A stretch of 64,000 nucleotides of DNA from Branchiostoma floridae (taxonomy: Eukaryota; Chordata; Leptocardii; Amphioxiformes; Branchiostomatidae): positions 14,040,343 to 14,104,342 of the forward strand of contig NC_049991.1 in NCBI RefSeq assembly GCF_000003815.2, written 5' to 3'. Below, piece by piece: positions 48,480-61,984 of the stretch (position 1 is the stretch's first letter; every line of letters starts with the position of its first letter). Both the position numbers and the translations under genes were made by a program. The notes beneath the pieces were generated by a model. That model did not search any database and was not told the origin of the DNA. It saw nothing but the letters and a program-made list of their open reading frames with translations.

Positions 48480-48803
48480 TTGATATTGTTTTTACTTTGT
48501 CTGAATCTCTCATGTTACCTGCAATTAGCCCATGGGCAGGAATTTGCAATAAACATTACTATTAACCTCCCTCTGTCAGTGATTTTGCCTGCGGTGTTGA
48601 CGGCAACGAAAACTAAGGAAGAGCTCTCGGGAGAAAACATTGAAGGAGAAGGCATTGCAATTGTTTCAGAATTAACGCTTGTCACTTTAAACTTGATCAA
48701 CTTTAGGCCAAGTACTACTTGGTATTTCGATTTGTTGTTGAATGTGCAACACATATGTCAACGGAAAGAAAACGATTTCACGTACGGCGTTACTGTCATG
48801 TAG
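48480..48803 (+). other. Open frame of unknown nature
   Basis: A 107-codon frame without an ATG start runs through LAHGQEFAINITINLPLSVI, PAVLTATKTKEELSGENIEG and EGIAIVSELTLVTLNLINFR. The opposite strand is also open over most of it. It lies 150 bases after the LINE remnant and may belong to a repeat. No family was recognised. Confidence 0.2.
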
Positions 48804-49500
48804 ATGATTATGGTTATACGATTCGTTGGCGTCAATAAGATTTTCCGAATTTTCAGCGCCATTCTAGATATGTACTAACCCGTGTACTTACATGTGTACG
48901 GCCCCAGTGTGGATAGTAGTTCTGCAATAAAATAAACGGTGTATGTTCTCTACACGTCGCAGAGGGACTTTACCATGAAGAATCTGTACATACGGTTTAA
49001 GTGCTCCTGGGCCGGTCATATAATCTCCATACCACAGTAATGGTGTAAATTGCCTATTAACGGATACGCGGGGATGGCGTTATTGCAGAAACGATAGAGT
49101 TCAATAGTTGGTATGGTTGGGCCAAAAACAACCGCAATTCGTAAGGGGTTGTTTCAAAGGTTGTAGTTTGGGTATAGAGGAATCCTTGATGAGTCAATGG
49201 TACTGCCCCTCATTTTTGTCTCTTCTGGTATGGAAACATCCTTGTACAAATTCTACCATTCATGTATTTTCTAACACGGCTACCATCCGCCCTCGGGTAG
49301 AATATCATCCACAACGCTGGCATTGATGTTGTAGTTTAGATTCTGTGAACGTACAGAAAACCTCTGAGGCTTCATTTCCATGACGGAGAGGAATTCCGGA
49401 AACGATTGTTCTTCTTTTAAAGGCGCGAGATGGGGCAGTGGTCACGATTGCCGGGTCTCGATTGATACATTCCGGGCCGGAAATGTGAAGTATTTAGTAC

Positions 49501-49584
49501 CTTTCCGATGAACTTGGCCTTTACAATCATCACTGCAGGCCGGTTCAAACCAGTAACGGACAGACCAATCAGGGTCAAGATGGT
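49501..49584 (-). other. Possible exon of a membrane receptor (unproven)
   Basis: On the minus strand an 84-nt segment lies between an acceptor (tatttgttctag) and a donor (aag|gtacta). It reads in phase 0 as TILTLIGLSVTGLNRPAVMI followed by VKAKFIGK. The hydrophobic stretch ending in N-R-x-x-x-M-I-V recalls the end of TM3 in NRY-type class A GPCRs, but Pro replaces the usual Tyr after N-R. No neighbouring exon was found, and a second minus-strand frame is also open here. It could be chance, a pseudogene exon or a fragment of a repeat. Confidence 0.15.
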
Positions 49585-49784
49585 CTAGAACAAATATAAA
49601 GGACAGAGTAAATCTGACCTGCTTTAGGAGACTCTTGAAGTAAAAGAAATGAACAAAACGAATGGACACGGACAATGAACGCTGTGCTTTCGTTCTACTA
49701 ATGTTTTGTACCATGTATATGACTCGATGGAATATGTATCTCTGTTATATTTTATCTAAGCCTTACTTCCCTCATGACCTCAAT

Positions 49785-49862
49785 GAAACGCGGCCTCCAG
49801 GCCAATTTGAGCTTCTCTTGTATAAATAAAGATGAAACAAACAAACAAACAAAAAACAAACA
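49785..49862 (+). mobile_element. Retroelement 3' tail with AAAC repeat
   Basis: ggcctccaggccaatttgag, cttctcttgtataaataaag, then (AAAC)n. This is the standard layout of a LINE or SINE 3' end. Confidence 0.5.
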
Positions 49863-49914
49863 GAGGTAAAGCAATCACCCTCAATTGAGGTGAAGCTTGA
49901 TGTTTTTCTAGATA

Positions 49915-50110
49915 GTGGTAGTGCAATTTTGGGCCAAGAACGTTAACACCAGGGCACCCCTACTCTTCTCGATAAGTGTGTTGGGTTCTTTTACGTGCAA
50001 ATGTTTGACGCTTCAAGCTAACACCCAAAGCTCCCTCACACACGGGAGTGTCGGCTGTATGGCACCACCCGACTGGACAATGCGACGTTTCTAGACCTAG
50101 TGCCTAGGCG
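49915..50110 (+). repeat. Probable dispersed repeat fragment
   Basis: gggttcttttacgtgcaaat with a following ...acacgggagtgtcggctgta resembles a segment commonly repeated in marine invertebrate genomes. This is recognised from style only. Confidence 0.3.
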
Positions 50111-51030
50111 GGAATTCAGGTCGCTGTATAAAACCGCATAGTACTTGCATGATACGCATTCGTCTGAGGTTTTATTCACACGACGGCATGTATGTGGGTG
50201 GAAATATATAACTGGCTTATTTCTCCCGGTTATTACATTGTCCTTTGACAATGAAGCCTAAGTGTAAAAATCGTTTGGCATATGAGCAGCTGAAGATCGT
50301 TTTAAAGTAGCTTAATGTGACAATGAATCCTTAAGGTACTTTGTAATTTTTCTAGCGACTCAGCATCTGATACGCGTGCAATACAAAACTTGAGTCCAGC
50401 ATCTTCTAGTGTTATACCTACATTAAGCTCTATGCAGGCAGTAAACATATTTCTTGTCAAGGTACTCGTAAACCCAAGCACCTGTGCGAAGAGAACTTGA
50501 AATGTTGCCAACCACATTTCAGATTCAGTGCAGGTACGTACGTACATACCGTCTATCGTAGTGCCCAAGGCAATGTCTGTGGGGTTTAGTTCCGTCATCT
50601 AGCCAGGCTTAACTTGTCAGAATCTCTCGATCTTGAGTCGGGATTTTAACATATATGACTACGTTATCATCTTATCATTCCATTCCGTACTCGTTCTTAA
50701 CAACGAAAATGACGTAAACTTCGACTCGAAAAGTACATCCTAAGGACATAAGTTTTAAATCTTAACCGCTCGCAAAGCAGATGGGAATTGGTATAACTCA
50801 TAAGCTTAAGCTAACATGAGCTAACATGAGCTACATTTTCTACAAACCATAACTGCTGACTTCAAAACACAAGTTAACTTAACAGGGCGATTTAACAAAT
50901 ACACTTATGTACCTCCTACATGCACTTCACACATGAACCTCTTACATCATGGTATCCCTGCACAGTGTACTCCATACACTGCTATCTTTAACATGTGCAT
51001 CCGCGTACCTCTAACATGTACCTCTTACGT

Positions 51031-51245
51031 GTAGTTATATCCACGAAAAATGGAGATATAGTTTTGGGTGTGTCTGTCTGTTTATCTGTTTGTGTTTCCG
51101 GATTTTTGTAGTCAGGATAACTCAATAACCTCTAAATGGATTAGGATGATAGTTGGCATGTGGGTAGGTGTTGGAAAGACAAAGGTCAAGGTCAATTTTG
51201 GGCCCCCTGGTGTGTGATCTTGGTACTGTAGCAGAATTTACTTTT
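51031..51245 (+). mobile_element. Fragment of the 4508-5583 repeat family (left part)
   Basis: tatatccacgaaaaatggag, tgtgtctgtctgtttatctg, aggataactcaataacctct and gggccccctggtgtgtgatc occur in the same order as at 4520-4710. Confidence 0.55.
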
Positions 51246-54200
51246 TTTTTCTTACATGTAACTCTTTCGCTACTATCTCTCACATAAAAAAACGCATTGA
51301 AAGCCCAGTCTAGCATTGCTGTGTGTAAATCGATGCCGGCAGACTATCCTGACTGTTACAAATGGTGGGGAGGCCTACAACTGGATATCCGAAGCGTCTA
51401 CTGGGAAGCTGTATGTGCTGACCCCACGCCTGGATCGATCAATTTTCCGCCAGGGTGATATCGGCGGGCACATCTGCGCCGAGCGGCGGGATGAGGCGGG
51501 CAGCTCGGGACCTGAGCCGACTAGATAAGGAACCAGTCGTGTAGAACAAGGTACCACCGGGCCAGACGTAAATATAGGATAAAGTTAGACATATAGCCGG
51601 GGGTATGGTTACTTACAGAGTTACACACTGACAGAGAGACAAGCCTCCAACCAGCTAGCTATGTCAACGAGGAAATAATCCACCCAGGCAGAACAAGAGA
51701 AACCGTGTTCGGTTTATTTACGGCCCAATTCGCTGCCCCCAATTTCCTTTCCATTTTGTATTTCCGGATCCGGTTTCTTTAATAACCCTAAACTCATCCA
51801 TCTTGCTTGATGCGCCAAGCAGCCTGTGAATACATCTTATTTCATTTAGTCTAGATCTACATGAAGTACCTTTTATCTGCGCACTTTGATCCCGTAAGAA
51901 ATAACCTCACTCATCGTGTTTCCCGTACCAAACAGATTCAAAATATATCCTTTTTCATTATCTTTTGTGTATGAAGAGCATATTTTATTTGTACTATATT
52001 CATTGGCACATTATGTTGCAGTAATTATATTACATTGCCCCACCGTGCTTTGGAAGCAAATGAAAATGAGAACTAATTTGATGATATCCCGAACTTCTGG
52101 CCCTCACAATGGCCATGGCGATGAGTGGTGGTGGTTTGGTAATGGTGATATCTAACCCACTATTTAGCCCTTGGTCGTTCTAAAGAGCCCTGCCTCATTA
52201 CTCCAAGTGATGCCTCTTTAACAAATGACACAGCAATAAATTACGACGTGAGACACAGTGGTAATCGTTGGCGCTGATTTAGTAAGAAAAATATTGACTG
52301 TAATGGCCAATTTGCGAAGGCGTAATTTACGCTGGGAATGATGGATGTATCGCATTTTCTCCCCAACCATGGGCGGATACCCCACAATGACCCTTCTCTC
52401 GCCACAAGTGAACGTTATTCATATCATATGGCCGGTAACATGACTTTTTGATTACAGTGAATGTTCTTGGATTCTGTAATGCTTGTACGGTAATTTTTAT
52501 GGCAGCCTGAGGTGTCGTTGTGCGGTGCAGGAGTCTATCACCCCCCGGGGGCGTGTTAAACCCGCCTGATGGGTGAGAGCTGATCCGTTTAACGATAATC
52601 GGGCTACCCGATGATGGCGAGGCGGGGCCCCCTGATAGCCCCCGTGGGGCAGGTGCGTGGCACACACGCCGACCCCCATCTCCATCACTGTGTCTGTGCT
52701 TCCACCCTGGGACTTATCCTTACCGGAGTAATTCACTTCAATATCAACATGCCGCTGGAAGTCCTCAGACGGCGCGCTGGTTCTCGTCACATGTGCCTTG
52801 GAGCTTTACAGAATAAGACCACATAATGTATGGTGTCCAGGTAAAATGATACAGAAATTAGAAATTCTGCTGCAGTAATAAGGTCACATACTAGGGGGCC
52901 AGAGAGGCAGAGACACAGAGAGACAGACAGACCCAAAACAATATCTCCATTTCCATTGTTAAATCCTTTGGTTGTATAAGGATATGGGGCATTTTTGTAT
53001 TCAGGAAGGCTGAGGAAGCATAGATTGAGAAATTATAAACTTTTGATTTATTTCTCTTATATATCTTAAGGGAAAGTTGAATATCTCTTATCTAGTCATA
53101 TTTAGATGTATGGACTAAACACAATAACAAATATGATAAAACGGGGCTTGATGTCTTTATAATCCAAGACAATATACTGGGTAATTTCGGGGCGACATAG
53201 TTGATTAGACGCCTAGTCTACCAAGAATGTTGTTGCCTGTGTGATCACGTGATAGGCGATCGTAATCTGGGGAAGTAGTGGGATCTTGAAAAATACTTAC
53301 ATTTTATTTGTAGGCTACAAAAACACAATACATGTTTTCTAATTCTGGACACACTCCGGTATCTCCTTGTGACGCGTCTTAAACGATCGAAATGTACTTC
53401 CACTTCCTCAACTGGAAGTAGTGAGAGTGGTTTACTATTGACCCGATGTGGGAACAGTGGAGTCCACATAGAGTGAGAAATTAGAGACGCCATGGGTCAA
53501 TTTAGCCGGAGTGATATCAGCGTAACCGAATCAGGGCGGTGAAAGGCGGTGTTAAGTCTTGTTGTTCTCTTGTCTGATGTATTTAACGCAATCCTTCAAG
53601 AGAAGTGTTGTGCCTGTCCTTGGTGCTGAATGGCAGTTCATGCCACTATTGGATCAAGGCCTTAGAGAAACGGCAGGAAGCAGTGAAGTATCGAACTGTC
53701 CCATTAGCTTCCAACAATACGTCTAAAGCAAAAACGAAACGAAGTTTAAATGTTACTATTTTTTCTGTTTTTATCATAATGATAAAAAAGACAGTCAAAT
53801 TCTACTTGATGTATCTACTATGATGTATTGGTCGCGTCTTTCTTCCTATGTTATTCACCTATTCATACATACTAAAAACTCGTGCAAAACGTTTGTGATC
53901 GTCTGTCGTCTTGCACTTGGTTTTGTTCCTTCTGAGAGACACAATGGTGACAAATTGCAGCATCCTTGGATCAATCAAAAATACTATGTAACTAGTTATC
54001 CCTCCATTCATCACTTGCTCAAGTTTACCTTTATACGTAATGGATGCCACATTCTTTACAAGGACAGCTTAGCGAAGAAAATGGTTATAATCATATGAAC
54101 GTAAATTATCCGCGCTCTGATCCAAAATCCATACCCTGTACTTAAGTAGGAATCGAGCGACCGACTGAACAAGTATCTTATACAGCCTTTTACGATAATC

Positions 54201-56215
54201 GCTGCTATCAATAGTTGATGGCACACCGCGCCGCCAAATTTGTATGGAATATGGGCGCCATATTTGCGAGGGAGACGGATGACCCCAATAGTGTGACCCC
54301 TGCGGTGAAACCTTGACCTGGTGACACAGATCTGTCGCGTTCGTCAGATTGTACGGTAAGTGATTATGGTGTAACTCAACGGGTCGGCCCTTTGAAAGTG
54401 ATAAATGTCCCCTCTCTCCCAGGAAATGAAGTGGATGTCCCGTCCATGGACAGGTATTTAAGTAGTGTTATGAAGATGGGAAAATATACGACAGGGGTGA
54501 GTATGGGGGGAAACCAGGGACATAAATTCTGGACTCAAAGTTTGGAAGGGCACTTGGCAAAGCCAAATATGTTATCTCTTCGCTGCAACCAACCATTATA
54601 TGAGGTTTGGACATGACTATAAGCATCTAATTGATTGAAAAAAAATCACAGCATGATCGTCTACTGTTGTAACAAGTGAAAATCGATTTTTGCCATTTTG
54701 ACAATTTAGTTTAGGCCATTAGCTGCGCAAATTTACCCTTCATTAAGACAGGTAAATGAAAAACAAACAAAGAGAAAGCGTGGATTGTAATGCCAACAGC
54801 TGATTAGATGCACGCTACAAAATGAACATTTGACACCTATACAAAGTATGAAATTACTAGAATTCTTCCGTTTTCGTGACATGCAACCAAAAATCATTGG
54901 TAATGCCGCATTCTGGTGGTAATACCGCATTCTGCTAGTAATGGTGGTAAATTGTCAGAGGACCGTTCTGTCCACGTGATGTCCCCGTGATCAGCAAGGT
55001 GATCTTTGTTCACCTGTCGGTCGCTCTTCCTGCGAGGCGTTTAGTAAACATTAGTCTAAACCCCAGGACGCGCGGGGAGGGTTACATAGAGGACGAATCT
55101 TCACTGCACGGGAGCAACAGGAACATGTTAACAGTTTCCTCTGCTGTTGAGTTGAATTTTTTTACGTCCATCCTGTCTTCACAGCGACACGGACTTTTAC
55201 ACAAAATAACGTAGTTGGATAGAGAACGTTATACTGCTTCAGCTTGTGGGCTTGGCATTCTCGTTTCGCAGCGGATACACGCATGCTATCTGAACAAAAC
55301 GTCTGTAGAGCTTGCTTCCGCCATAGGTCTAAATTTACCCGTGTTTCGCTCATCCGGAAAGTTGACCTACTGAATGATTGTCGACACTGCGTGTATATCA
55401 CGATAGTGAAGTATCCTGAGTCATGAATATGGTTAATGAAAGACTGTATCCCTGTGACAGCAGATACCGATCCCCTATCTCGTCTTCTCTTCCTCACCCT
55501 CCACTGTCCTGATTCAGGACGGCTGGGAACGTGAACTAAATTTAAACACAGTAAAAAGAAGATACCATCAGAAGATGCAGCTAGAGAGCTGTTAGCCTAC
55601 GGGCGAAGCAAACACAACAGCTAAATCCGGCCAAATTCAAACAGCGGCAAGAACAGATCGCAAATGTTTGCGCACTGGGGGTGCATTAAGAGATATCTGT
55701 TTGTTTGGATTGGGATTTGCACATAAGACATAGAGCGATACATTAGCGCTGTTCCGCTCTATTAACACAAACATGTCACGTGTCAATTTTCGGTTATCTT
55801 TAGTTGGCACGTATCACTATGTACTGTGCAAAAACTAATGATCTGTGCATCACTGCTGCGTTGAATAATGTTGAGGACATCACAAAGGAAAGACACTATT
55901 TGTCGCGAGTCTTTGCAACAGATGCAGTTTTTATTTTGTTCATTTTTGTACACTTAGACATTGCAATAACTCATTTCTCAAAATTTTATGCGGACATGAC
56001 GTACGACCTATGATAAATTTAGTCTGAAATAGGCTCCACGTATTTCGCAGCCCTAAGATCAGTCAGCAGGATTTAATGGTCGGTTCCGTTGACATAAATC
56101 CAAATCATTAATCAAACAGTCAATTAGTCAACAAACCAACAATTGACACACCCAACCGATGAAATAGCACATCATCACGACGCTAGTTTCAAGGCCCCTC
56201 CCTGTTGAGACTTGC

Positions 56216-56410
56216 TAGTCTTTGTCAGACTTACTACGCTGGCTATCATAGGGAGTTTTGACACCTGAGGAGTTGGGCTGCCGCGCAAGAGGGGAAACAT
56301 TTACCTTAGCGTGGGCTGACTCCCCTGGCCAATTTCCCGATTATTTTTTTTGGGGGGGGGGCCTTTCCTTCTATCCCCGCACACCCGTAGGAAGGCCTGG
56401 TGGGTGGCTA
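56216..56410. mobile_element. 195-bp TAGTCTT-family element, copy 3, perfect 9-bp target duplication
   Basis: It begins TAGTCTTTGTCAGACTTACT and ends CCTGGTGGGTGGCTA. The 9-mer GAGACTTGC lies immediately outside both ends (56207-56215 and 56411-56419). The interior matches the copies at 27180 and 32262, with a ~17-base deletion relative to them near the left end. Confidence 0.8.
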
Positions 56411-58495
56411 GAGACTTGCCGTGCGGGTACCTGACTATCTCCTGCTATTCACGCCCTGTCAGCCGTGACAGCTCGGTCAACTTTCACCGTTTGTTTTCCC
56501 AGGTCAGCTCTGACCAACCGTCCTATTGTTCCTTTCTGTGTGCCTTTCTGTGTGACATCCCAGAGAGAAAGACGTACGTTGTGTCTACAGGCGTCACAGT
56601 TCAAGTACAAAACTACGAACCGTCCTCCTCCATTTCCTGTCTCGCGGACAGCAAAGTTTGTTCACAGTCATCCCTGGTGAACAGTGCCCCATTGAAGATA
56701 TGTCTCCTAACATATTGCACTAGCTGTGGCCTTGGGCGATGCGCAAACGCCTTCCTGACGCTGTTAAATCTCCTACAGGTTTTTCGAGCACCCAGAGCAA
56801 TCCGCTTGAGTGGAGGATATTTGCGGAGGATACATCTGCCAGAAACGACCGCTTTCTTTCGATCTGCAGCTTTCTGAGCAAACGTGGATGGCTCTAGAAT
56901 GGTCTGTTAAAAGGTTGTTGCCTTCATCTCACACCCAGGCTATGGCTTTAGGTACCGTGCGCTGGGAACGTTTCCAGAATTATAATTCGGATCGCCCACA
57001 GGTCGCATTCATCCGGAGAGCGGGCCAAGGACGAAAGAGCGCTTTCTGTGCACAAATATATCAACGTTTGGGAGGCCTGAAAACGTCGCTTTCTGGTGTA
57101 ATCCACACGTACGTTTCGGCCTCTGGTGCCATTATCTCATGATCTATCACAATACACTAAATAACGTCACATCGCCTGCACGAATTAGAGGTAATCTGAA
57201 GTCAAGCGCGTCTTGTTGTGTAGTCTCATCACGTTTTACCTGCCCGTATTTGTAAGAATACCCCTGACTCGTCTACCTGTCATCAGAAACAATAGACAGG
57301 TGTGGTTCGCATATGACGAAGCATTGACAATAGGTCACACTACTTCACTATGAAATGGACCATCTATACAATGCAAAGGACACGGTCTATACAAAATAAC
57401 AATAATAACTGAAATGAACGTATGTGGACATTAAACATGATTATATTTTCTGCTTTGTGAATCATTGTTTAATTGCAACCCACCAGAAGAAGGAACTGGT
57501 GTTATCATACATACAAGACGTTGGAAGTTACGCAATATACTATTGCAACGTTACTACGCAAATGTAGTGCATTAGATTATAGATGCCCTCAGTAAAGGCG
57601 CTGGTAAAGCTGTAGTAAATCACCTACAGGAAACATTGTCTACTAGTGGGTAAACATGGCACCAGACAACAATAGAGACCCTCACAATAAAACTACAGGT
57701 GTTTACCTGGGGGTAATATCGAACATCCTGAGGTCACAGGTCAGCAGAGCTGGCACACGCAAATCCAGTGCCATACCATACATGACAGTGGAGAATGGAC
57801 AATATCATCTGATTTATAAACGCTTGCTTATTGTTAGACAGTGTGATTCCGAAGTACAAATCCATATACACAGACGTCTCGTCAGTGTCTCCTGACATTT
57901 TGCCTATGTCAGCCCAAAGTCGTGCATCTAATTATTGTTAACACCGTTGGGGATTTCCCATGTGTGTTCGAGGAGAGGGATTGAAGATAAACATTGAAAT
58001 AAAGTTGCAATGTCATGATCATAGGGAGGGAGGTTGGTCGGGAGGCTGTCCCCACCCGGAATTTCTTACGGGCTCTACCACTTTGAGCGTTGGGAGGGGG
58101 TTCTAGTATTTTCTTCGAGAATTAGAAGTTAGAATACGGCAAGTACGCAATGACTTACAGGGAACGAGTGTCATTAATTGTGATATACCAACTCTACCTG
58201 ATCATGGACCTTGGCGCTGCACACGTGCCATAAATGAATAGTGAGCAATGATTTTAAAACAAGATAGAAAAGTTACCTTAATATTTACAAGAAAGTACAC
58301 TATCAAGACATATGGTCTATCCTCATAAGCCACTGCTCAGTTTTGCACTTACTCAAACATGCACATTCGTACCACCAGACCCTCCAGCTATGTCCTACCA
58401 CTTGCTACATTATGTAATCGAACACCACAGGGTGTTTACTACTTTACGAGTAACCATGGTAACAGCCGCCTAGGCCAGATCATTGATCTTAGTTG

Positions 58496-58516
58496 GAGAA
58501 GAAGAAGAAGAAGAAA
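58496..58516 (+). repeat. (GAA)n microsatellite
   Basis: Seven GAA/AGA units. Confidence 0.85.
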
Positions 58517-59789
58517 AGGAGCACAAAAAAGAACACCGTGACATAAAAATATGTTTGCCGCTAATAATCACACACATCTTTAATAGAGACAAACGCATTT
58601 CGTTTGACCTTATGCCTCCTGATAAGCAGTGGTAATTGACAGTCGGGGAGCGGCGCGGTAACAATTTAATCCACACACTGTCCTCACGGGAGGCATTCTC
58701 CTAAATATATCCGCGACGCCGCTGGCTGTTTTATCTAATTACGACCTACCGAGAGTCGTCTAGCCCCATCTACATGATCTGATAACTAATTTGATTTTTG
58801 GCGTCGACGTAAAATTAAAATACAGGATCATGGGTTTGTGTGCTTTAGGGAGTATGAATTAATAAATGTCAAACCAAACAATATAAATTACAATGAATTT
58901 AAAAATTACAATAAATTACTTACCTTTATTAATGTATTTATCAGAAAAGGATTTTAATGCTCTTCTTTTCAATAACACAGGAACGCCTAAACGCACAGAA
59001 ATGGGTGGTTCAGTGAAGACAAAACGACACCCTGCAAGCGAAATGCTTCTCGCTGCATATTAACCTGCATATGCATGTCATTTGCGTTTTAGATTTAAAC
59101 CTGCAATGCGTCGGTAGGACCTACTTTTCATTATTTGCCACCAGTACAAATTTGAGTACACCTAACCCTGCCTTGGAGGGGCGCGTCCTCATCATTTGCG
59201 GGGCGGCAAGAATGAAGGTTGAACTTCGGCTAGATATGAGGCACATTCTCATCAGCTCAGTTTGCACCCGTCGTAGGTTTGTGAAAGGTATCAGATGTCA
59301 GTGACCTACTGCACGTCTGTAGTCATTGTTGGTTTGATGAGTGTATTGTACAGCTCCCTTCACTTTTGCGTAGGCCGAGTCATTTCGAGCCTGTACGTTC
59401 TTTCATCCGCGGGAAACGCCTTCCATATATACATGACGCACCATAGAAATATGTTAAGGGCCACTCAGTGAGTGGGAAATAACATTCCACTACTGGTACC
59501 AGCCAACGCCTTTACTTTCTGTGGTGGCTGTTTGACGAATGAAGTCTTGAAATCACCAATTCATTCAAATTCATTGCAAGTGCTTTCTTCAACTATGTAA
59601 ACAAAACGAACTACTTAACAATTGTCTTACAATAACCTCTTTCCTGTTTCAAGCAGCGACAAATTTCAAGGTCTGTCATAGACCGGGGGTTACTTTGAAT
59701 GTGTGTCGAATAAATGCTTTCAAAGGGGCCGCGCAATTGTATATTAGACAAGAGAGACCCTCAGAAGACCCGTGAAGTAGAACTGCACG

Positions 59790-59885
59790 TATAAAGCATA
59801 GGTGGAGCTGCTGGTATGTCTTTTGAACCTACGTCCCGTGTCCGGAATAGTGAAGGGCGTTTCCTAACCCAGTGAGCAAAGTACT
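59790..59885 (-). mobile_element. Possible tRNA-derived SINE (weak)
   Basis: On the minus strand, ttgctcactgggttaggaaa (A-box-like), then about 30 bases later acgtaggttcaaaagac (degenerate B-box ggttcaaaa). The spacing suits a Pol III promoter, but the B-box is poor. Confidence 0.3.
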
Positions 59886-61701
59886 CACGAGAGTCTATTG
59901 TATTGCCGCATAAGATATGTTTGAACAACGCAACTACGAACAAATACCTGTTTGCGATATTTACTTTATGATTTAAGGCGCCCTCGAAACATTACTGTGT
60001 CCTGATACCGTTACTGTTGGCTTGTGACCCTTGACTTCGTGTACACGCAACACTTCTCATTATTCGTAACCTTTCGTTTGAAGTGTAGTGATGACACGAC
60101 GAAGAAGAAGAAGTTTGAAGTGTATTCTGCTGTCAACATAACGGTGACCGATAGAGGGCGCAGATGCACGAAGCCCTGCAGACACAGAGTAACCTGTATC
60201 AAAATAAAACAATTCAACTTCAGTTGAATCTTTTCCGTTCCAGACATTATCAAGTCATAAAACCCCGCATTCCACAGGAAAGAAAAGAAAAGGAAGAAAT
60301 TTTATCAATCTATGAAGCTTGTATAACATTGACAGTTGCTTATGTCCTTATGAAAAAGTGTTAAAACGACCTGTAAATTGACAAAATTCGTTTTTTTTTT
60401 CGGGAATAGGGAAAGCATGAAAGGCTGGCAAAGAGCTTTAGATTCTACAGGCTGATTTGGCTTTGATTTCGACAATGCAAGACATTTCACTAACAAAACA
60501 ATGGGGTTTTACGTATGGTATATTTCCTTCACGTTACCAACAGAAGTGGTTCTCCATGTAAATGGCAATTGCTGAAGGGCTACCACATGCATCCAAAATT
60601 CAATCGCATTTTGTGAAACAAGTAAACGTCGAACAAATACAATGGTGTTTTTGCTTGTTTGTCCACCAAGATTTTATCAATATGCCCATTTTTTCCTTCA
60701 ATAACTGTGGATCAGTTATCAGTGCAATATAACTTTGGACGCCTGGGGGAGCTGTTGGGTAGGCTGACTTTTTGGCCGAGTAGAATTAACGTTATAATTG
60801 TCGTTAGGTAGCATCAAGTCTTGTAACTCTAGATTCAAGAGCTAATGCGGCTGGGGTGAGGGTCACGGTTGGAAGAGAGAAATAAAAACTACACCTGGTT
60901 CAAAACTGTTTATTCAGTGACATTTATTGACACAATCTAGGAACACAAAGTGTACAGTATGTTGATCAGTTTGTACTTGTCATTTTCAAACCTTGATTAC
61001 AGAAATAGACTACAATTACCCAAATGAAAAGGACTTTTGATCTTAGTTTTCTTGAACAAGATGGCTTTTAACGACAAGGTGGCCAGTCTTGTACTAGAAT
61101 AGCCACAAAATACGCGAAATGTAAAGTGAGAACAAAAGACCTTCATGGAAGGAAGACACGGAAAGGATACAAGGCAAGAAACACATGAATTTGTACTATG
61201 TATAGCATAATATGTTGTGAACAAAGTCTACAGGCTACAGTCAAATCCAGACGCCATCAGAACACAGTACAATGTTTGACACTGTAAAAGTAAATTTTTT
61301 CTCGAACTGAGAAAGATGAGGAAAGATCAGTTTTTAATTGCGCTGATAGAAAAGCAAATCAATGCTACGGTACCGGTGCTTACAATACTCCACATAGATA
61401 CCAGAGGGTCGACATCGTTGTCTTCTAAAACAAAACAGTTGTTCTTAACATTCATAAGGTTGACATTGGCTCGTGAGCCAAATTTCTAAAAGACAAATTA
61501 AAGAAAGAAAAATGGCTGCAAGCAACCTTCTAACTTAGACTTAGGGGCTCCCGTGTCGTCCGACGTTACACCATAAGTTGACAACACTAGCATAGATACA
61601 TGCTAAAGCTTTCGGGTACACTTTCTTGACACCAACAAAGAGATTCCCATCAGTCCTGCCGACAATGTCTCAGGTAGATAAAGAGAATTGTAAGCCGTTG
61701 A

Positions 61702-61949
61702 NNNNNNNNNNNNNNNNNNNNNNNNNNNNNNNNNNNNNNNNNNNNNNNNNNNNNNNNNNNNNNNNNNNNNNNNNNNNNNNNNNNNNNNNNNNNNNNNNNN
61801 NNNNNNNNNNNNNNNNNNNNNNNNNNNNNNNNNNNNNNNNNNNNNNNNNNNNNNNNNNNNNNNNNNNNNNNNNNNNNNNNNNNNNNNNNNNNNNNNNNNN
61901 NNNNNNNNNNNNNNNNNNNNNNNNNNNNNNNNNNNNNNNNNNNNNNNNN
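61702..61949. other. Assembly gap (248 N)
   Basis: Run of 248 N just before the tandem repeat at 61985, which may extend into it. Confidence 1.
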
Positions 61950-61984
61950 TTCAAGACGATGGTCTGGGGAAGCAATCAAACGCG

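Larger units (their letters stand above)
48830..56200. other. Gene-poor region
   Basis: No supported gene. Besides the items listed separately, a protein-like minus-strand frame at 50302-50598 (98 codons, ATG start) and a GC-rich patch at 52540-52680 are noted. The rest is unstructured. Confidence 0.4.
56420..61700. other. Gene-poor region up to the second gap
   Basis: No exon recognised. Two TTTATT motifs near 60910-60930 would read as AATAAA on the minus strand, so a minus-strand 3' UTR could lie at about 60900-61650, but no coding part is visible before the gap. Confidence 0.35.

Noticed and set aside
54392-54455. Short segment between cccag and cag|gtattt
   Set aside because: Fewer than 40 bases with no recognisable peptide and no neighbouring exons.
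56350-56877. 175-codon + strand open frame
   Set aside because: It starts inside a transposon, has no ATG-supported domain or known motif, and has no splice or promoter context.
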